From Acidovorax sp. NCPPB 3576 (GTDB lineage Bacteria; Pseudomonadota; Gammaproteobacteria; Burkholderiales; Burkholderiaceae_C): a DNA stretch of 64,000 bases. Shown one piece after another: positions 57,697 through 64,000 of this stretch; positions within the stretch are counted from its first letter, which is position 1; every line of letters begins with the position of its first letter. The notes under the pieces were generated by a model. The model did no database searches, was not told where the DNA came from, and saw nothing but the letters and a program-made list of their open reading frames with translations. The stretch is taken from the NCBI RefSeq assembly GCF_028473605.1, contig NZ_CP097267.1:337501-401500 (forward strand), read 5' to 3'. Made by a program: the position numbers and the translations under genes.

Positions 57697-58604
57697 GCAT
57701 CCGAAATCTGAACGTGGTGCGGCCGCTGATCGTCACCGCAGCCATGCTGGTGAGCACCAACGTGGCCGAGGCCGACTATCCCGCGTGGTCCTCGGGCACC
57801 ACCTACGCCGCCGGCGCCCGGGTGATCCACGTCGGCGCGCACAAGGTGTTCCAGAGCACGCAGGATGGCAACGTCGGCAAGGACCCGACGACCACGGCGG
57901 GCTTCTGGGTGGAGGTGGGCGCCACGAACCGCTGGAAGGTCTTCGACCGCTCGGTGAGTTCGCAGACCGCGCAGGCGTCCACCATCCAGTACCGGCTGCG
58001 GCCGGGCCAGGCGATCACATCTCTGTCCGCGCTCAATCTCATAGGGGCGACGAGCATGCGCGTGCGCGTGATCGATCCCACCTACGGGACGGTGTATGAC
58101 AAGACGGTGGATCTCTCCCGCGTGCCTGTCTCGGTGGGATGGTGGGAGTGGTTCTTCGGGGAGCGCCGCGCGGCCACGCAGGCCGTTTTGATGGACATCC
58201 CCAGCTTCCCCGGCGCTGACGTGCTGATCGACTTCACTGGCAGTGCGCTGCTGGCGGTGGGCGTGTTGCTGCTGGGCCAGTTGCGCACTTTCGGGCTGGG
58301 GGTCAAGTCCGGCGCGCGGGTGGGCATCCAAGACTACAGCCGCAAGGAGCGCACGGAGTTCGGTGACGTGGTGGTGGTCGAGCGCGCGTTCGCAAAGCGC
58401 GCCAGCTTCTCGCTCCTGCTGACAGCGGCCGAAGTGGATGCATTCAACGCCTTCCTGGCCGAGGTGCGCGCCAAGCCATGCCTTTGGATCGGCTCCGGCC
58501 GCTACGAATCGACCACGGTCTACGGCTTCTACAAGTCCTTTGACATCGTGATTTCCTACTACGACTACGCAGACTCCGAACTGGAGCTGGAAGGGCTGAC
58601 ATGA
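57693..58604 (+). CDS. tail tip protein with carbohydrate-binding-like module
   Basis: A 303-residue protein. Residues about 29–70 (YPAWSSGTTYAAGARVIHVG, AHKVFQSTQDGNVGKDP) resemble a CBM5/12-like chitin/carbohydrate-binding module. The central part is beta-rich, and the C-terminus (LLTAAEVDAFNAFLAEVRAK, SFDIVISYYDYADSELELEG) is distinctive but not assigned by me. It lies between the tape measure and fibre genes, where distal tail proteins belong. Coupled by ATGA overlaps on both sides. Confidence 0.7.
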   Translation: MSIRNLNVVRPLIVTAAMLVSTNVAEADYPAWSSGTTYAAGARVIHVGAHKVFQSTQDGNVGKDPTTTAGFWVEVGATNRWKVFDRSVSSQTAQASTIQYRLRPGQAITSLSALNLIGATSMRVRVIDPTYGTVYDKTVDLSRVPVSVGWWEWFFGERRAATQAVLMDIPSFPGADVLIDFTGSALLAVGVLLLGQLRTFGLGVKSGARVGIQDYSRKERTEFGDVVVVERAFAKRASFSLLLTAAEVDAFNAFLAEVRAKPCLWIGSGRYESTTVYGFYKSFDIVISYYDYADSELELEGLT

Positions 58605-59980
58605 CCGCCATCGTTTCCCCGCCGATCATCGACGTGCTGCCTCCGGCGCCGCTGCCGACCGACACGCCAGCGGATTTCAACGCCAAGGGTTTTGCCACCG
58701 TCGCGGCACAGGTGGCCTTTGTGCCGCAGGCAAATGACCTGGGCGCCAACGCATACCAGAACGCCACGGCCGCAAACGAGCGGGCCGTGGCTGCGGATGT
58801 TTCGGCAGCCACGGCCACCGCACAGGCCGACCTGGCCATGGGCTACCGCAACACGGCGAACAATGCAGCGGGCACCGCCACCACTCAGGCCGGCCTGGCC
58901 AGCACCGCGCGCACGGGCGCAGAGACGGCGCGCACCGGCGCCGAGGCAGCGCGCGACGCGGCCGACTCGCAGGCGGGCCTCGCGGGCACGGCGCGCACCG
59001 GTGCCGAGACGGCCCGCACTGGCGCGGAAACAGCGCGAACCGGAGCCGAAGGAGCGCGGGACACTGCCCTGAGCCTGGCCGCTTTCGCCTTCGAGTCCAC
59101 CAGCACCACCAGCCTGACGATCGGTCTGGGCGCGAAGGTCTTCGCGATCGAGGCGGGCAAGTCCTTTGCGGTCGGCCAGTACGTGTCGGCGGTCAGCACG
59201 GCGGACACCTCCATCTGGATGGCCGGGCCGGTGACTGCGCACGACCGCAGCACGGGTCAGATCACCCTGCAGGTCAACGCCACCATGGGCGCGGGCACGC
59301 TGGCCAGCTGGCGGCTTGTGCTGGCCGCCAACGGGGCGGCAGCGGGCGTGCAGACCATAGCCGCCGGCACTTACACGGACGCGGACCTCGCGCCGCTCAA
59401 CAGCGTGACGGTCATCACCGGCGTCAACAGCGCCTATGCAACCACGCACCTGCCCGTGATCACAGCCAACTCTGCCAGCGCGGGCTGGGGCACGTCTTAC
59501 GACTGGGTGGTAGAGACGCTGGGCTTCGGGGCAGGTGCCGGGCTCGATGCAACGCAGACAGCGGTGTGCAGCGTGGTGGGCAACGTGTTGGGCGCGGGCC
59601 TGCGCTTCGCACGCAAAAAGGTGGGGACGACGTGGGGCCGATGGAAGCCCACTGGAGCGTTGCCATCGTCCACGCTGACGGCGTCCGGCGGCGATATGTA
59701 CGGCAATACGCAACTGGGCAATAACCGCGTTAATCATATTGCCACCTCCTTAAATGCTTCGGCTGGTGTTTGGTATTTTCCAGAGCTTCCCGAAGATGGT
59801 GATCGCACTTATTTCTACACAAACTCCCGGACCGATAACGCAATTTTTTATAAAGACAAAAACGTCATTGGAAATGGCGTGGTCTTGTCCACGTCGGCCG
59901 ATAGCGTGAGGCTGAATAAGCCTTTCTCGAAGTTCGGCTTCGCCTATAACTTGTTTAATGACTCATGGATGATTGAATAA
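58601..59980 (+). CDS. tail fibre protein with exchanged AT-rich tip
   Basis: A 459-residue fibre. The N-terminal part (about 1–60) should attach to the tail; an Ala/Thr-rich helical repeat follows (units like ARTGAET, about residues 105–150), then a beta-rich shaft (GLGAKVFAIEAGKSFAVGQY, AAGVQTIAAGTYTDADL). From about residue 365 (DNA 59700) base composition drops sharply to AT-rich, with YGNTQLGNNRVNHIATSLNA and KPFSKFGFAYNLFNDSWMIE at the end. The tip appears recently exchanged. Receptor binding is the likely role. Confidence 0.85.
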   Translation: MTAIVSPPIIDVLPPAPLPTDTPADFNAKGFATVAAQVAFVPQANDLGANAYQNATAANERAVAADVSAATATAQADLAMGYRNTANNAAGTATTQAGLASTARTGAETARTGAEAARDAADSQAGLAGTARTGAETARTGAETARTGAEGARDTALSLAAFAFESTSTTSLTIGLGAKVFAIEAGKSFAVGQYVSAVSTADTSIWMAGPVTAHDRSTGQITLQVNATMGAGTLASWRLVLAANGAAAGVQTIAAGTYTDADLAPLNSVTVITGVNSAYATTHLPVITANSASAGWGTSYDWVVETLGFGAGAGLDATQTAVCSVVGNVLGAGLRFARKKVGTTWGRWKPTGALPSSTLTASGGDMYGNTQLGNNRVNHIATSLNASAGVWYFPELPEDGDRTYFYTNSRTDNAIFYKDKNVIGNGVVLSTSADSVRLNKPFSKFGFAYNLFNDSWMIE

Positions 59981-60546
59981 TGGCCTCAGTAGATTACACA
60001 ATGATGAAGGGTGAAGGGCTCATCCGAGTGCAGCGGGGGCTTTTTTACTCTGGCGCTACCACTGCTGCATCTGTGAATATCGGTCTGCCGATTGCAATTG
60101 CAGACACGAATCTTGCCTCGGTTCGCCTTCTGGGCGTCAGAGACGTCATGCAAGACAATCAAAATTATCCGTTTGGAAGGCTTTCCCTGGCGAACAGCAC
60201 CACGTTGACGTTTACGCGGTCCGCGGCCCGCTCTTTTGCGGGGAACTCTAGTTTCTACGTGACATGGGAAGTCACCGAATTTTCTAACGTCAGAATTCAG
60301 AGAGGCGTTAGCACTGCTGAGTTCGGTATGGGCAATGCTGTTTGGACTGCAATCGCGTCCGTGGATGTTGCCAAATCAGAAGTGCATTGTTTGGGGGTCA
60401 CTCCCAACACCGGAAATTTCAATTCAGGCTCGGGCTGCTACTTTCCCGCCCTGAATACCTCTCAGATTGGTTTCAATGCTGAGGGCTCAGGTGCCGGTGC
60501 AGCAGAAACCATCGGCTGGGAAGTCGTTACTTTCAATGGGGGTTAA
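59980..60546 (+). CDS. tail-associated receptor-binding or fibre tip protein
   Basis: A 188-residue, beta-rich, Ser/Thr/Gly/Asn-rich protein (GLIRVQRGLFYSGATTAASV, WEVTEFSNVRIQRGVSTAEF, GWEVVTFNGG). It starts on the last base of the fibre stop and shares its AT-rich composition, so it belongs to the same exchanged module. No membrane segment. A fibre subunit or separate receptor-binding protein is likely from position; the family is not recognised. Confidence 0.65.
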   Translation: MASVDYTMMKGEGLIRVQRGLFYSGATTAASVNIGLPIAIADTNLASVRLLGVRDVMQDNQNYPFGRLSLANSTTLTFTRSAARSFAGNSSFYVTWEVTEFSNVRIQRGVSTAEFGMGNAVWTAIASVDVAKSEVHCLGVTPNTGNFNSGSGCYFPALNTSQIGFNAEGSGAGAAETIGWEVVTFNGG

Positions 60547-60996
60547 ATGTTCAACTATATTCATGTGAATTCCGAGACGAATTTTATTCAGTCCATTGTT
60601 CAGGTAAGCGAAGAGCTGAGCAATCCTGAATATATTCAAACCCGGGACTATAACGATTCAATCATCGGGCGGATTTTTATCAGCATCGATGAAAACGGCG
60701 TCCCTGTGCTGGCGCCGGTTGTTGTCGTGGACCCACAGGACAAACCAGAATTCTGGTGGATCGACGTGGGGGCATTTTTTGATCGCTTTGGGATTAACAA
60801 GTGGGCCATCCTGCAGAGCGATGACGCCGCCGTGAAGGCGCTCATTACCGATACCAGCGTGCGCAGGTACATCGACCTCAAGCGCGCCGATCTGCCCGGG
60901 GCGCTTCAAATTCTTGTGGCCAAAGGATTCGAGCTTGATGTGGATGCGATCTTGACCGCGCCGCCCACCGATGAAGAGCGCCATGTGAGGCTCTAG
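60547..60996 (+). CDS. tail fibre assembly-like protein (mosaic)
   Basis: A 149-residue protein, started directly after the previous stop. The first half (MFNYIHVNSETNFIQSIVQV, SEELSNPEYIQTRDY) is AT-rich and belongs to the exchanged module; the second half (WWIDVGAFFDRFGINKWAIL, YIDLKRADLPGALQILVAKG) is GC-rich like the rest of the phage. Small genes after fibre genes often encode fibre chaperones. The change in composition inside the gene marks the right end of the exchange. Confidence 0.65.
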   Translation: MFNYIHVNSETNFIQSIVQVSEELSNPEYIQTRDYNDSIIGRIFISIDENGVPVLAPVVVVDPQDKPEFWWIDVGAFFDRFGINKWAILQSDDAAVKALITDTSVRRYIDLKRADLPGALQILVAKGFELDVDAILTAPPTDEERHVRL

Positions 60997-61022
60997 ACGT
61001 CATGAGCCACTCGCCACCCCAC

Positions 61023-61046
61023 AGCCCGCACCAGCGGGCTTTTTTT
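61023..61046 (+). terminator. terminator after tail genes
   Basis: AGCCCGC-ACCA-GCGGGCT followed by a run of eight or nine T: a strong intrinsic terminator between tail and lysis genes. Confidence 0.93.
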
Positions 61047-61063
61047 TCGCCCGAAGGAAAGCC

Positions 61064-61483
61064 ATGACCACCACGACACCCCGCGGCATCCGCAACAACA
61101 ACCCCGGCAACATCGACCGGACCGCCGAGCGCTGGCAGGGCATGGCCGCCGACCAGAGCGGCGATCCTCGCTTCGTCGTTTTCAGCGAGCCGAAATGGGG
61201 CCTGCGGGCCTTGGCCAAGGTGCTGCTGTCGTACCAGCGCAAGCACGGTCTGCGCACACCGGCCGCGATCATCGGCCGGTGGGCGCCGCCCAGCGAGAAC
61301 AACACCGGCGCCTATGCGCGCCAGGTGGCCGCCGCCCTGGGCGTGGGCGTGGATGACCAGATCGACCTGCAGAACCCGGACACCCTGGCGCGCATCGTGC
61401 CCGCGATCGTGGCCCACGAAAACGGCCAGCAGCCGTACAGCGCCGACCTGATCGCCCAGGCCGTGCGCCTGGCGCTGGAGTGA
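61064..61483 (+). CDS. phage peptidoglycan hydrolase (endolysin-like)
   Basis: A 139-residue protein starting MTTTTPRGIRNNNPGNIDRT, with WQGMAADQSGDPRFVVFSEP, KWGLRALAKVLLSY and IVAHENGQQPYSADLIAQAV. R-G-I-R-N-N-N-P-G-N-I is the hallmark of a family of phage virion/lysis proteins with lysozyme-like folds. It has no signal peptide, so release would need a holin. It opens the lysis block; a membrane protein gene follows 4 bases later. Confidence 0.75.
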   Translation: MTTTTPRGIRNNNPGNIDRTAERWQGMAADQSGDPRFVVFSEPKWGLRALAKVLLSYQRKHGLRTPAAIIGRWAPPSENNTGAYARQVAAALGVGVDDQIDLQNPDTLARIVPAIVAHENGQQPYSADLIAQAVRLALE

Positions 61484-61487
61484 GCCC

Positions 61488-61904
61488 ATGGGTGACATCG
61501 TCGGGCTCATCACCGAACTGAAAGGCCCTCTCGGCGGCTTCATGGCCGTGCTGATGGGAGTGGGCGTGTACCTCTGGCGCGAGCGGGGCCAGCGCGCTGT
61601 GGGCGCCGCGAACGACGCGGCCAACATCAGCGCGATCGACCACTGGCGCGAGGTGGCTGGCCGCAGCGACAAAGCGCTCGAGGCGATGACCATCCGCGCC
61701 GACAAGTTCGCGGAGGAACGCAACGAGGCGCTGCAGATGGTGGGCGAGATGCGCGGGCAGCTGACCGAGATGACCCGGCAGCTCACGCACCAGGCCACCC
61801 TGCTTCAGCAGCAGGCCGAGAAGCTGGACCTGCAGGCGGCGGAAATGCACGCCCTGCGCGGCCAGGTCACATCCCTGAAGGACCAACTCAATGCCAAACA
61901 CTGA
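61488..61904 (+). CDS. single-pass membrane/coiled-coil lysis-region protein
   Basis: A 138-residue protein: one N-terminal membrane segment (LGGFMAVLMGVGVYLW) and a long coiled coil (RGQLTEMTRQLTHQATLLQQ, QAEKLDLQAAEMHALRGQVT). It could be a holin-like or scaffolding membrane protein for lysis. Overlaps the next gene by 14 bases. The family is not recognised. Confidence 0.65.
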   Translation: MGDIVGLITELKGPLGGFMAVLMGVGVYLWRERGQRAVGAANDAANISAIDHWREVAGRSDKALEAMTIRADKFAEERNEALQMVGEMRGQLTEMTRQLTHQATLLQQQAEKLDLQAAEMHALRGQVTSLKDQLNAKH

Positions 61905-62340
61905 CTACTCGGCGCTTGAATGCGCCCCATCGGGGAGCCGGCGCGCGCGCTGGGTCTATGTGATGCACCAGGCCATCGTGATCGGCGGAATGCTGGGCGG
62001 CGGTATGAGCGTGGGTTACTTCGCTGGGGTGCAGACCACCCGCGAGGATGCCAACGCAGAGATCGAGCGATTGCAGGGCACGCACAAGCAGGCGTTGGAG
62101 GTCATCGCCGGCCGCCAGGCCAGCACCGCCGTCAAGCTGGCCGCCGTGGCGGACACCGCGGCCACGGCGGCAGAGACAGCCAAGGATGCCGCGGACACGG
62201 CGGCCACGGCGGCCACCACCGCAGGCAAGGCCGCCAAGGCGGCGGGCGTACCCGCTGCGGCGCTGGAGAACGACCGCAAGGCGATCAACACCACGATCAC
62301 GCGGGCCAACCAGCGCATCAAGGAAGGAGGCGCACGATGA
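61891..62340 (+). CDS. single-pass membrane protein with Ala-rich helix
   Basis: A 149-residue protein with a membrane segment (HQAIVIGGMLGGGMSVGYFA), then a long Ala/Thr-rich helix (KLAAVADTAATAAETAKDAA, DTAATAATTAGKAAKAAG). Topology fits an inner-membrane lysis or holin-associated protein. Its stop overlaps the lipoprotein gene start (ATGA). No family recognised. Confidence 0.6.
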   Translation: MPNTDYSALECAPSGSRRARWVYVMHQAIVIGGMLGGGMSVGYFAGVQTTREDANAEIERLQGTHKQALEVIAGRQASTAVKLAAVADTAATAAETAKDAADTAATAATTAGKAAKAAGVPAAALENDRKAINTTITRANQRIKEGGAR

Positions 62341-62789
62341 CCCGTGCTGCATTATTGATAGCTGTCTGCGCAATGATTATGGGCTGCGCAGCCTCGCCCG
62401 CGCAGGCGCCTGCCGAGGATCGCGTGCTGGCCATCGCCGTGCCAGCTTGGGAGGCAGCCCCAGCGCGCACCGCGGAACCTGAGCCCCGTGCGTGCCCACC
62501 GCTGCCGGTGCTGCGCGCGGGGGCGTCACCCCTGGAGCGGCGCGTGCATACCCAGACCATCGTGCGCATGTACGCGGACTGCGCAGAGGCTCCGCCGGCA
62601 GAGTCTTCCGCATGCGAGTTGCTGTCGATCGCTTTCGACGAGGCCGAACTGGCGCCGGCCTGGTACGTGCGTGCTGGCTCGTTACTGGAGCGATGCGGGT
62701 ATGCCAAGGCGGGTGCCAAGGCCGCACACCGCGCATGCTATGCCGAGCGTCGCAACGGCAGTGCCCGTGATTGCGAGGCCCTGCCATGA
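62337..62789 (+). CDS. prophage lipoprotein
   Basis: A 150-residue protein with a lipoprotein signal MTRAALLIAVCAMIMGCAAS (lipobox I-M-G-C, Cys at residue 17). The mature part has several Cys residues (RACPPLP, YADCAEAP, SSACELL, LERCGYAK, HRACYAE, RDCEALP), suggesting disulphides in the periplasm. Codons 5–13 carry the word TTGATAGCT…TGCGCA also found in the Rz1-like gene at 63477. Coupled by ATGA overlaps on both sides. Function unknown. Confidence 0.7.
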   Translation: MTRAALLIAVCAMIMGCAASPAQAPAEDRVLAIAVPAWEAAPARTAEPEPRACPPLPVLRAGASPLERRVHTQTIVRMYADCAEAPPAESSACELLSIAFDEAELAPAWYVRAGSLLERCGYAKAGAKAAHRACYAERRNGSARDCEALP

Positions 62790-63151
62790 CCCCGGGCCAG
62801 TACCTGCTGGCGGCCAGCGTCGCCGCCAATGCCGCCCTGGGCTGGGCCTACCTGGGCCAGCGCGACGAAACCACCGCAGCCCGCGGCGAGACCCAGGCTA
62901 TGCAGCAGCAGCGCGACGGCATCCGCTCGGCGGCCAGCGCCTGCAGCGCGGGCGTTGAGGATCTGGCCCAGGCCGGAAAGCAGCGCGCCGCCGCCGCCGC
63001 CCCGGCTCGCCAGGCCGCTGCCGGCCGCGCCGCCGTGCACAACGCCAAGGCCGACGCGATCCTGTCCGCACCGGCCGCCGTGCCGGGTGATGCTTGCGCC
63101 AGCGCGCAGGCCCGGGTCGATGACTGGCTTAAGGGGAGGGCGCGGCCATGA
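62786..63151 (+). CDS. Rz-like inner-membrane spanin
   Basis: A 121-residue protein: N-terminal signal anchor (GQYLLAASVAANAALGWAYL) followed by a coiled-coil periplasmic part (DETTAARGETQAMQQQRDGI, SAGVEDLAQAGKQRAAAAAP) with two Cys. This is the usual topology of i-spanins. An o-spanin-like lipoprotein is encoded 0.3 kb downstream. Confidence 0.65.
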   Translation: MTPGQYLLAASVAANAALGWAYLGQRDETTAARGETQAMQQQRDGIRSAASACSAGVEDLAQAGKQRAAAAAPARQAAAGRAAVHNAKADAILSAPAAVPGDACASAQARVDDWLKGRARP

Positions 63152-63480
63152 TGACCCTGGCTCAGCCGGTGCGGATGATCTCTGGCCGCTACGCCCCATG
63201 CGCGATCGAAGATGCCACCCATGTCACGCTCAACATTCCCGGCCCGGCGGGGCGCCTCACGTTGCCAGTGATGCTGAAAGGTCGGCGCGAAGGCACGGGG
63301 TGCTGGACATGGAATGGCAGCACTACGGCGCCGACTCTGCGCCCCAGTGTGCTCAACACCGGCCACGCCCACCGGTGCCACACCTGGATCACGGACGGGT
63401 GCGCGCAATACCTTGATGACAGCTCGCACGACCTGCGCGGGCGGACCGTGCCGCTTGGCGCGTTGGAGGATATGCCATGA
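63148..63480 (+). CDS. DUF6527-like phage protein
   Basis: A 110-residue protein: EGTGCWTWNGSTTAPTLRPS, VLNTGHAHRCHTWITDGCAQ, YLDDSSHDLRGRTVPLG. The G-x-W-x-W-N-G…P-T-L-x-P-S-V and C-H-x-W-I…D-S-x-H pattern is that of small DUF6527 proteins common in lysis regions; Cys/His may bind a metal. It overlaps both neighbours by 4 bases. Two adjacent ATG codons (63148, 63151) are possible starts. Confidence 0.7.
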   Translation: MMTLAQPVRMISGRYAPCAIEDATHVTLNIPGPAGRLTLPVMLKGRREGTGCWTWNGSTTAPTLRPSVLNTGHAHRCHTWITDGCAQYLDDSSHDLRGRTVPLGALEDMP

Positions 63481-63767
63481 AAACCGCTATTGCTTTGATA
63501 GCTTACTGCGCACTTGCTGCGGGGTGCGCAACCCAAAATCATGTGGAAGTTCAGCGGGTGAATGTACCGATCCCGGTGGCCTGCGAAGAGCCTGTGCCCG
63601 ACCGGCCGTCCATGCCCACCGAGGCCCTGCGCATGGGCGCGACGGTGGACGACTTCGCGCGCGCCGCCATGCCGGAGATCGAGCGGCGAGAAGGGTATGA
63701 GGGGGAGTTGCTGACGGCGCTGGGCAACTGCCGGGCGCCCATCAAGCCCGCGTTGCCGAGCGAATAG
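63477..63767 (+). CDS. Rz1-like outer-membrane spanin lipoprotein
   Basis: A 96-residue lipoprotein: MKTAIALIAYCALAAGCATQ (lipobox L-A-A-G-C or A-A-G-C, Cys at 17) and a Pro-rich mature part (VNVPIPVACEEPVPDRPSMP), then FARAAMPEIERREGYEGELL, TALGNCRAP. This matches Rz1/LysC-type o-spanins. It pairs with the Rz-like protein for outer-membrane disruption. Codons 4–12 share a repeat-like word with the lipoprotein at 62337. Confidence 0.75.
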   Translation: MKTAIALIAYCALAAGCATQNHVEVQRVNVPIPVACEEPVPDRPSMPTEALRMGATVDDFARAAMPEIERREGYEGELLTALGNCRAPIKPALPSE

Positions 63768-63933
63768 CCCCGGCCTGGGCCACTCTTTCGTGGCCAGGTG
63801 GGGCGACGTAGGGCCTCGCTGCCGGCTATCAGCTGCCTTCCGCCTGCAGGTCGTGGGCAGCCGTGTGAGCTATCTGGCTTCGGGGATACTCATGCTGTTG
63901 TTGCCCTGCCGCTCCGTAAACCGTTGACCGCCC
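63768..63933. other. gap after lysis genes
   Basis: About 166 bases without a convincing gene. It contains a dyad CTGGGCCAC…GTGGCCAG (about 63774–63796) without a T-run. If the prophage ended here, an attR would be expected, but no copy of the tRNA-Phe 3' end is seen on the plus strand. Confidence 0.4.
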
Positions 63934-64000
63934 ATGATCCTGACCCTGCAGATTCATAAAGAAGAGCCCGGCCGCTATGCGGCGCAAGTCCTGAACGGCC
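63934..64000 (+). CDS. start of an unidentified gene (cut by window end)
   Basis: An open frame begins MILTLQIHKEEPGRYAAQVL and runs off the window after 22 codons. There is no clear ribosome-binding site. It could be a last phage gene or the first host gene beyond the prophage. Nothing more can be said from 67 bases. Confidence 0.4.
   Translation, partial: MILTLQIHKEEPGRYAAQVLNG

Noticed and set aside
63760..63820. Possible attR: GTGGCC…TGGGGCG resembles parts of the tRNA-Phe 3' end
   Set aside because: The similarity is in inverted orientation and broken by three bases; an att pair must be a direct repeat.

Overview
The window is a chromosomal segment of a GC-rich betaproteobacterium, most likely a Comamonadaceae member close to Acidovorax. 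I infer this from the rRNA end–tRNA–tuf–secE–nusG–rplKAJL–rpoBC order, the 1370-aa RpoB and 1411-aa RpoC, and an rsmB–DUF4390–NtrY–short NtrX cluster. No database was searched, so the species is not claimed. HOST PART (1–21.6 kb): the 3' part of a 23S rRNA, 5S rRNA and a terminator are followed by a scar with two gene remnants (one a truncated MerR regulator with an intact operator-like palindrome). Next come tRNA-Tyr, tRNA-Gly, tRNA-Thr, tuf, tRNA-Trp, secE, nusG, the L11/L1/L10/L12 ribosomal genes with leader and processing hairpins, rpoB and rpoC, closed by a strong terminator. Then follow a LemA-like membrane protein gene, rsmB, a DUF4390 exported protein gene, and a two-component pair resembling NtrY and NtrX. 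tRNA-Phe ends the host part. PROPHAGE (about 21.6 kb to at least 63.8 kb): a tyrosine integrase lies just inside tRNA-Phe, which is the likely attachment site. From left to right: (a) a small pair (unknown protein plus a retropepsin-like protease) behind two perfect DnaA boxes. (b) A leftward chain of eight genes with start/stop overlaps, ending in a DUF4224 protein and the integrase, and containing two S24-fold-like proteins that appear to lack catalytic residues. (c) A regulatory zone with an ORF6N antirepressor, ribbon-helix-helix proteins, an HNH nuclease, an XRE regulator and a RelE/BrnA-type toxin–antitoxin pair. (d) A leftward early operon interrupted by about 200 bp of degenerate GCCNN pentamers. 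(e) A CI/Cro switch with GAATATTC-type operators, a CII-like protein, an O-like initiator gene containing iterons and a purine-rich tract (candidate origin), and a DnaB-type helicase. (f) A zinc-finger Q-like gene followed by a promoter–terminator unit resembling lambda pR'–tR', then two prophage tRNA genes, one with initiator-tRNA hallmarks. (g) HNH, terminase, portal, ClpP-like protease, HK97-type capsid, connectors, tail tube, tail chaperones with a GGGAAAC frameshift site, a 1826-aa tape measure and tail fibres with an AT-rich exchanged tip. (h) Lysis genes (peptidoglycan hydrolase, membrane proteins, Rz/Rz1-like spanins). The layout is that of a temperate siphovirus with HK97-type head genes. 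The late region contains several intrinsic terminators, which fits antitermination by the Q-like protein. No attR copy of the tRNA-Phe 3' end was found, so the right boundary is either past 64 kb or in a form I could not recognise. An open frame begun at 63934 runs off the window.
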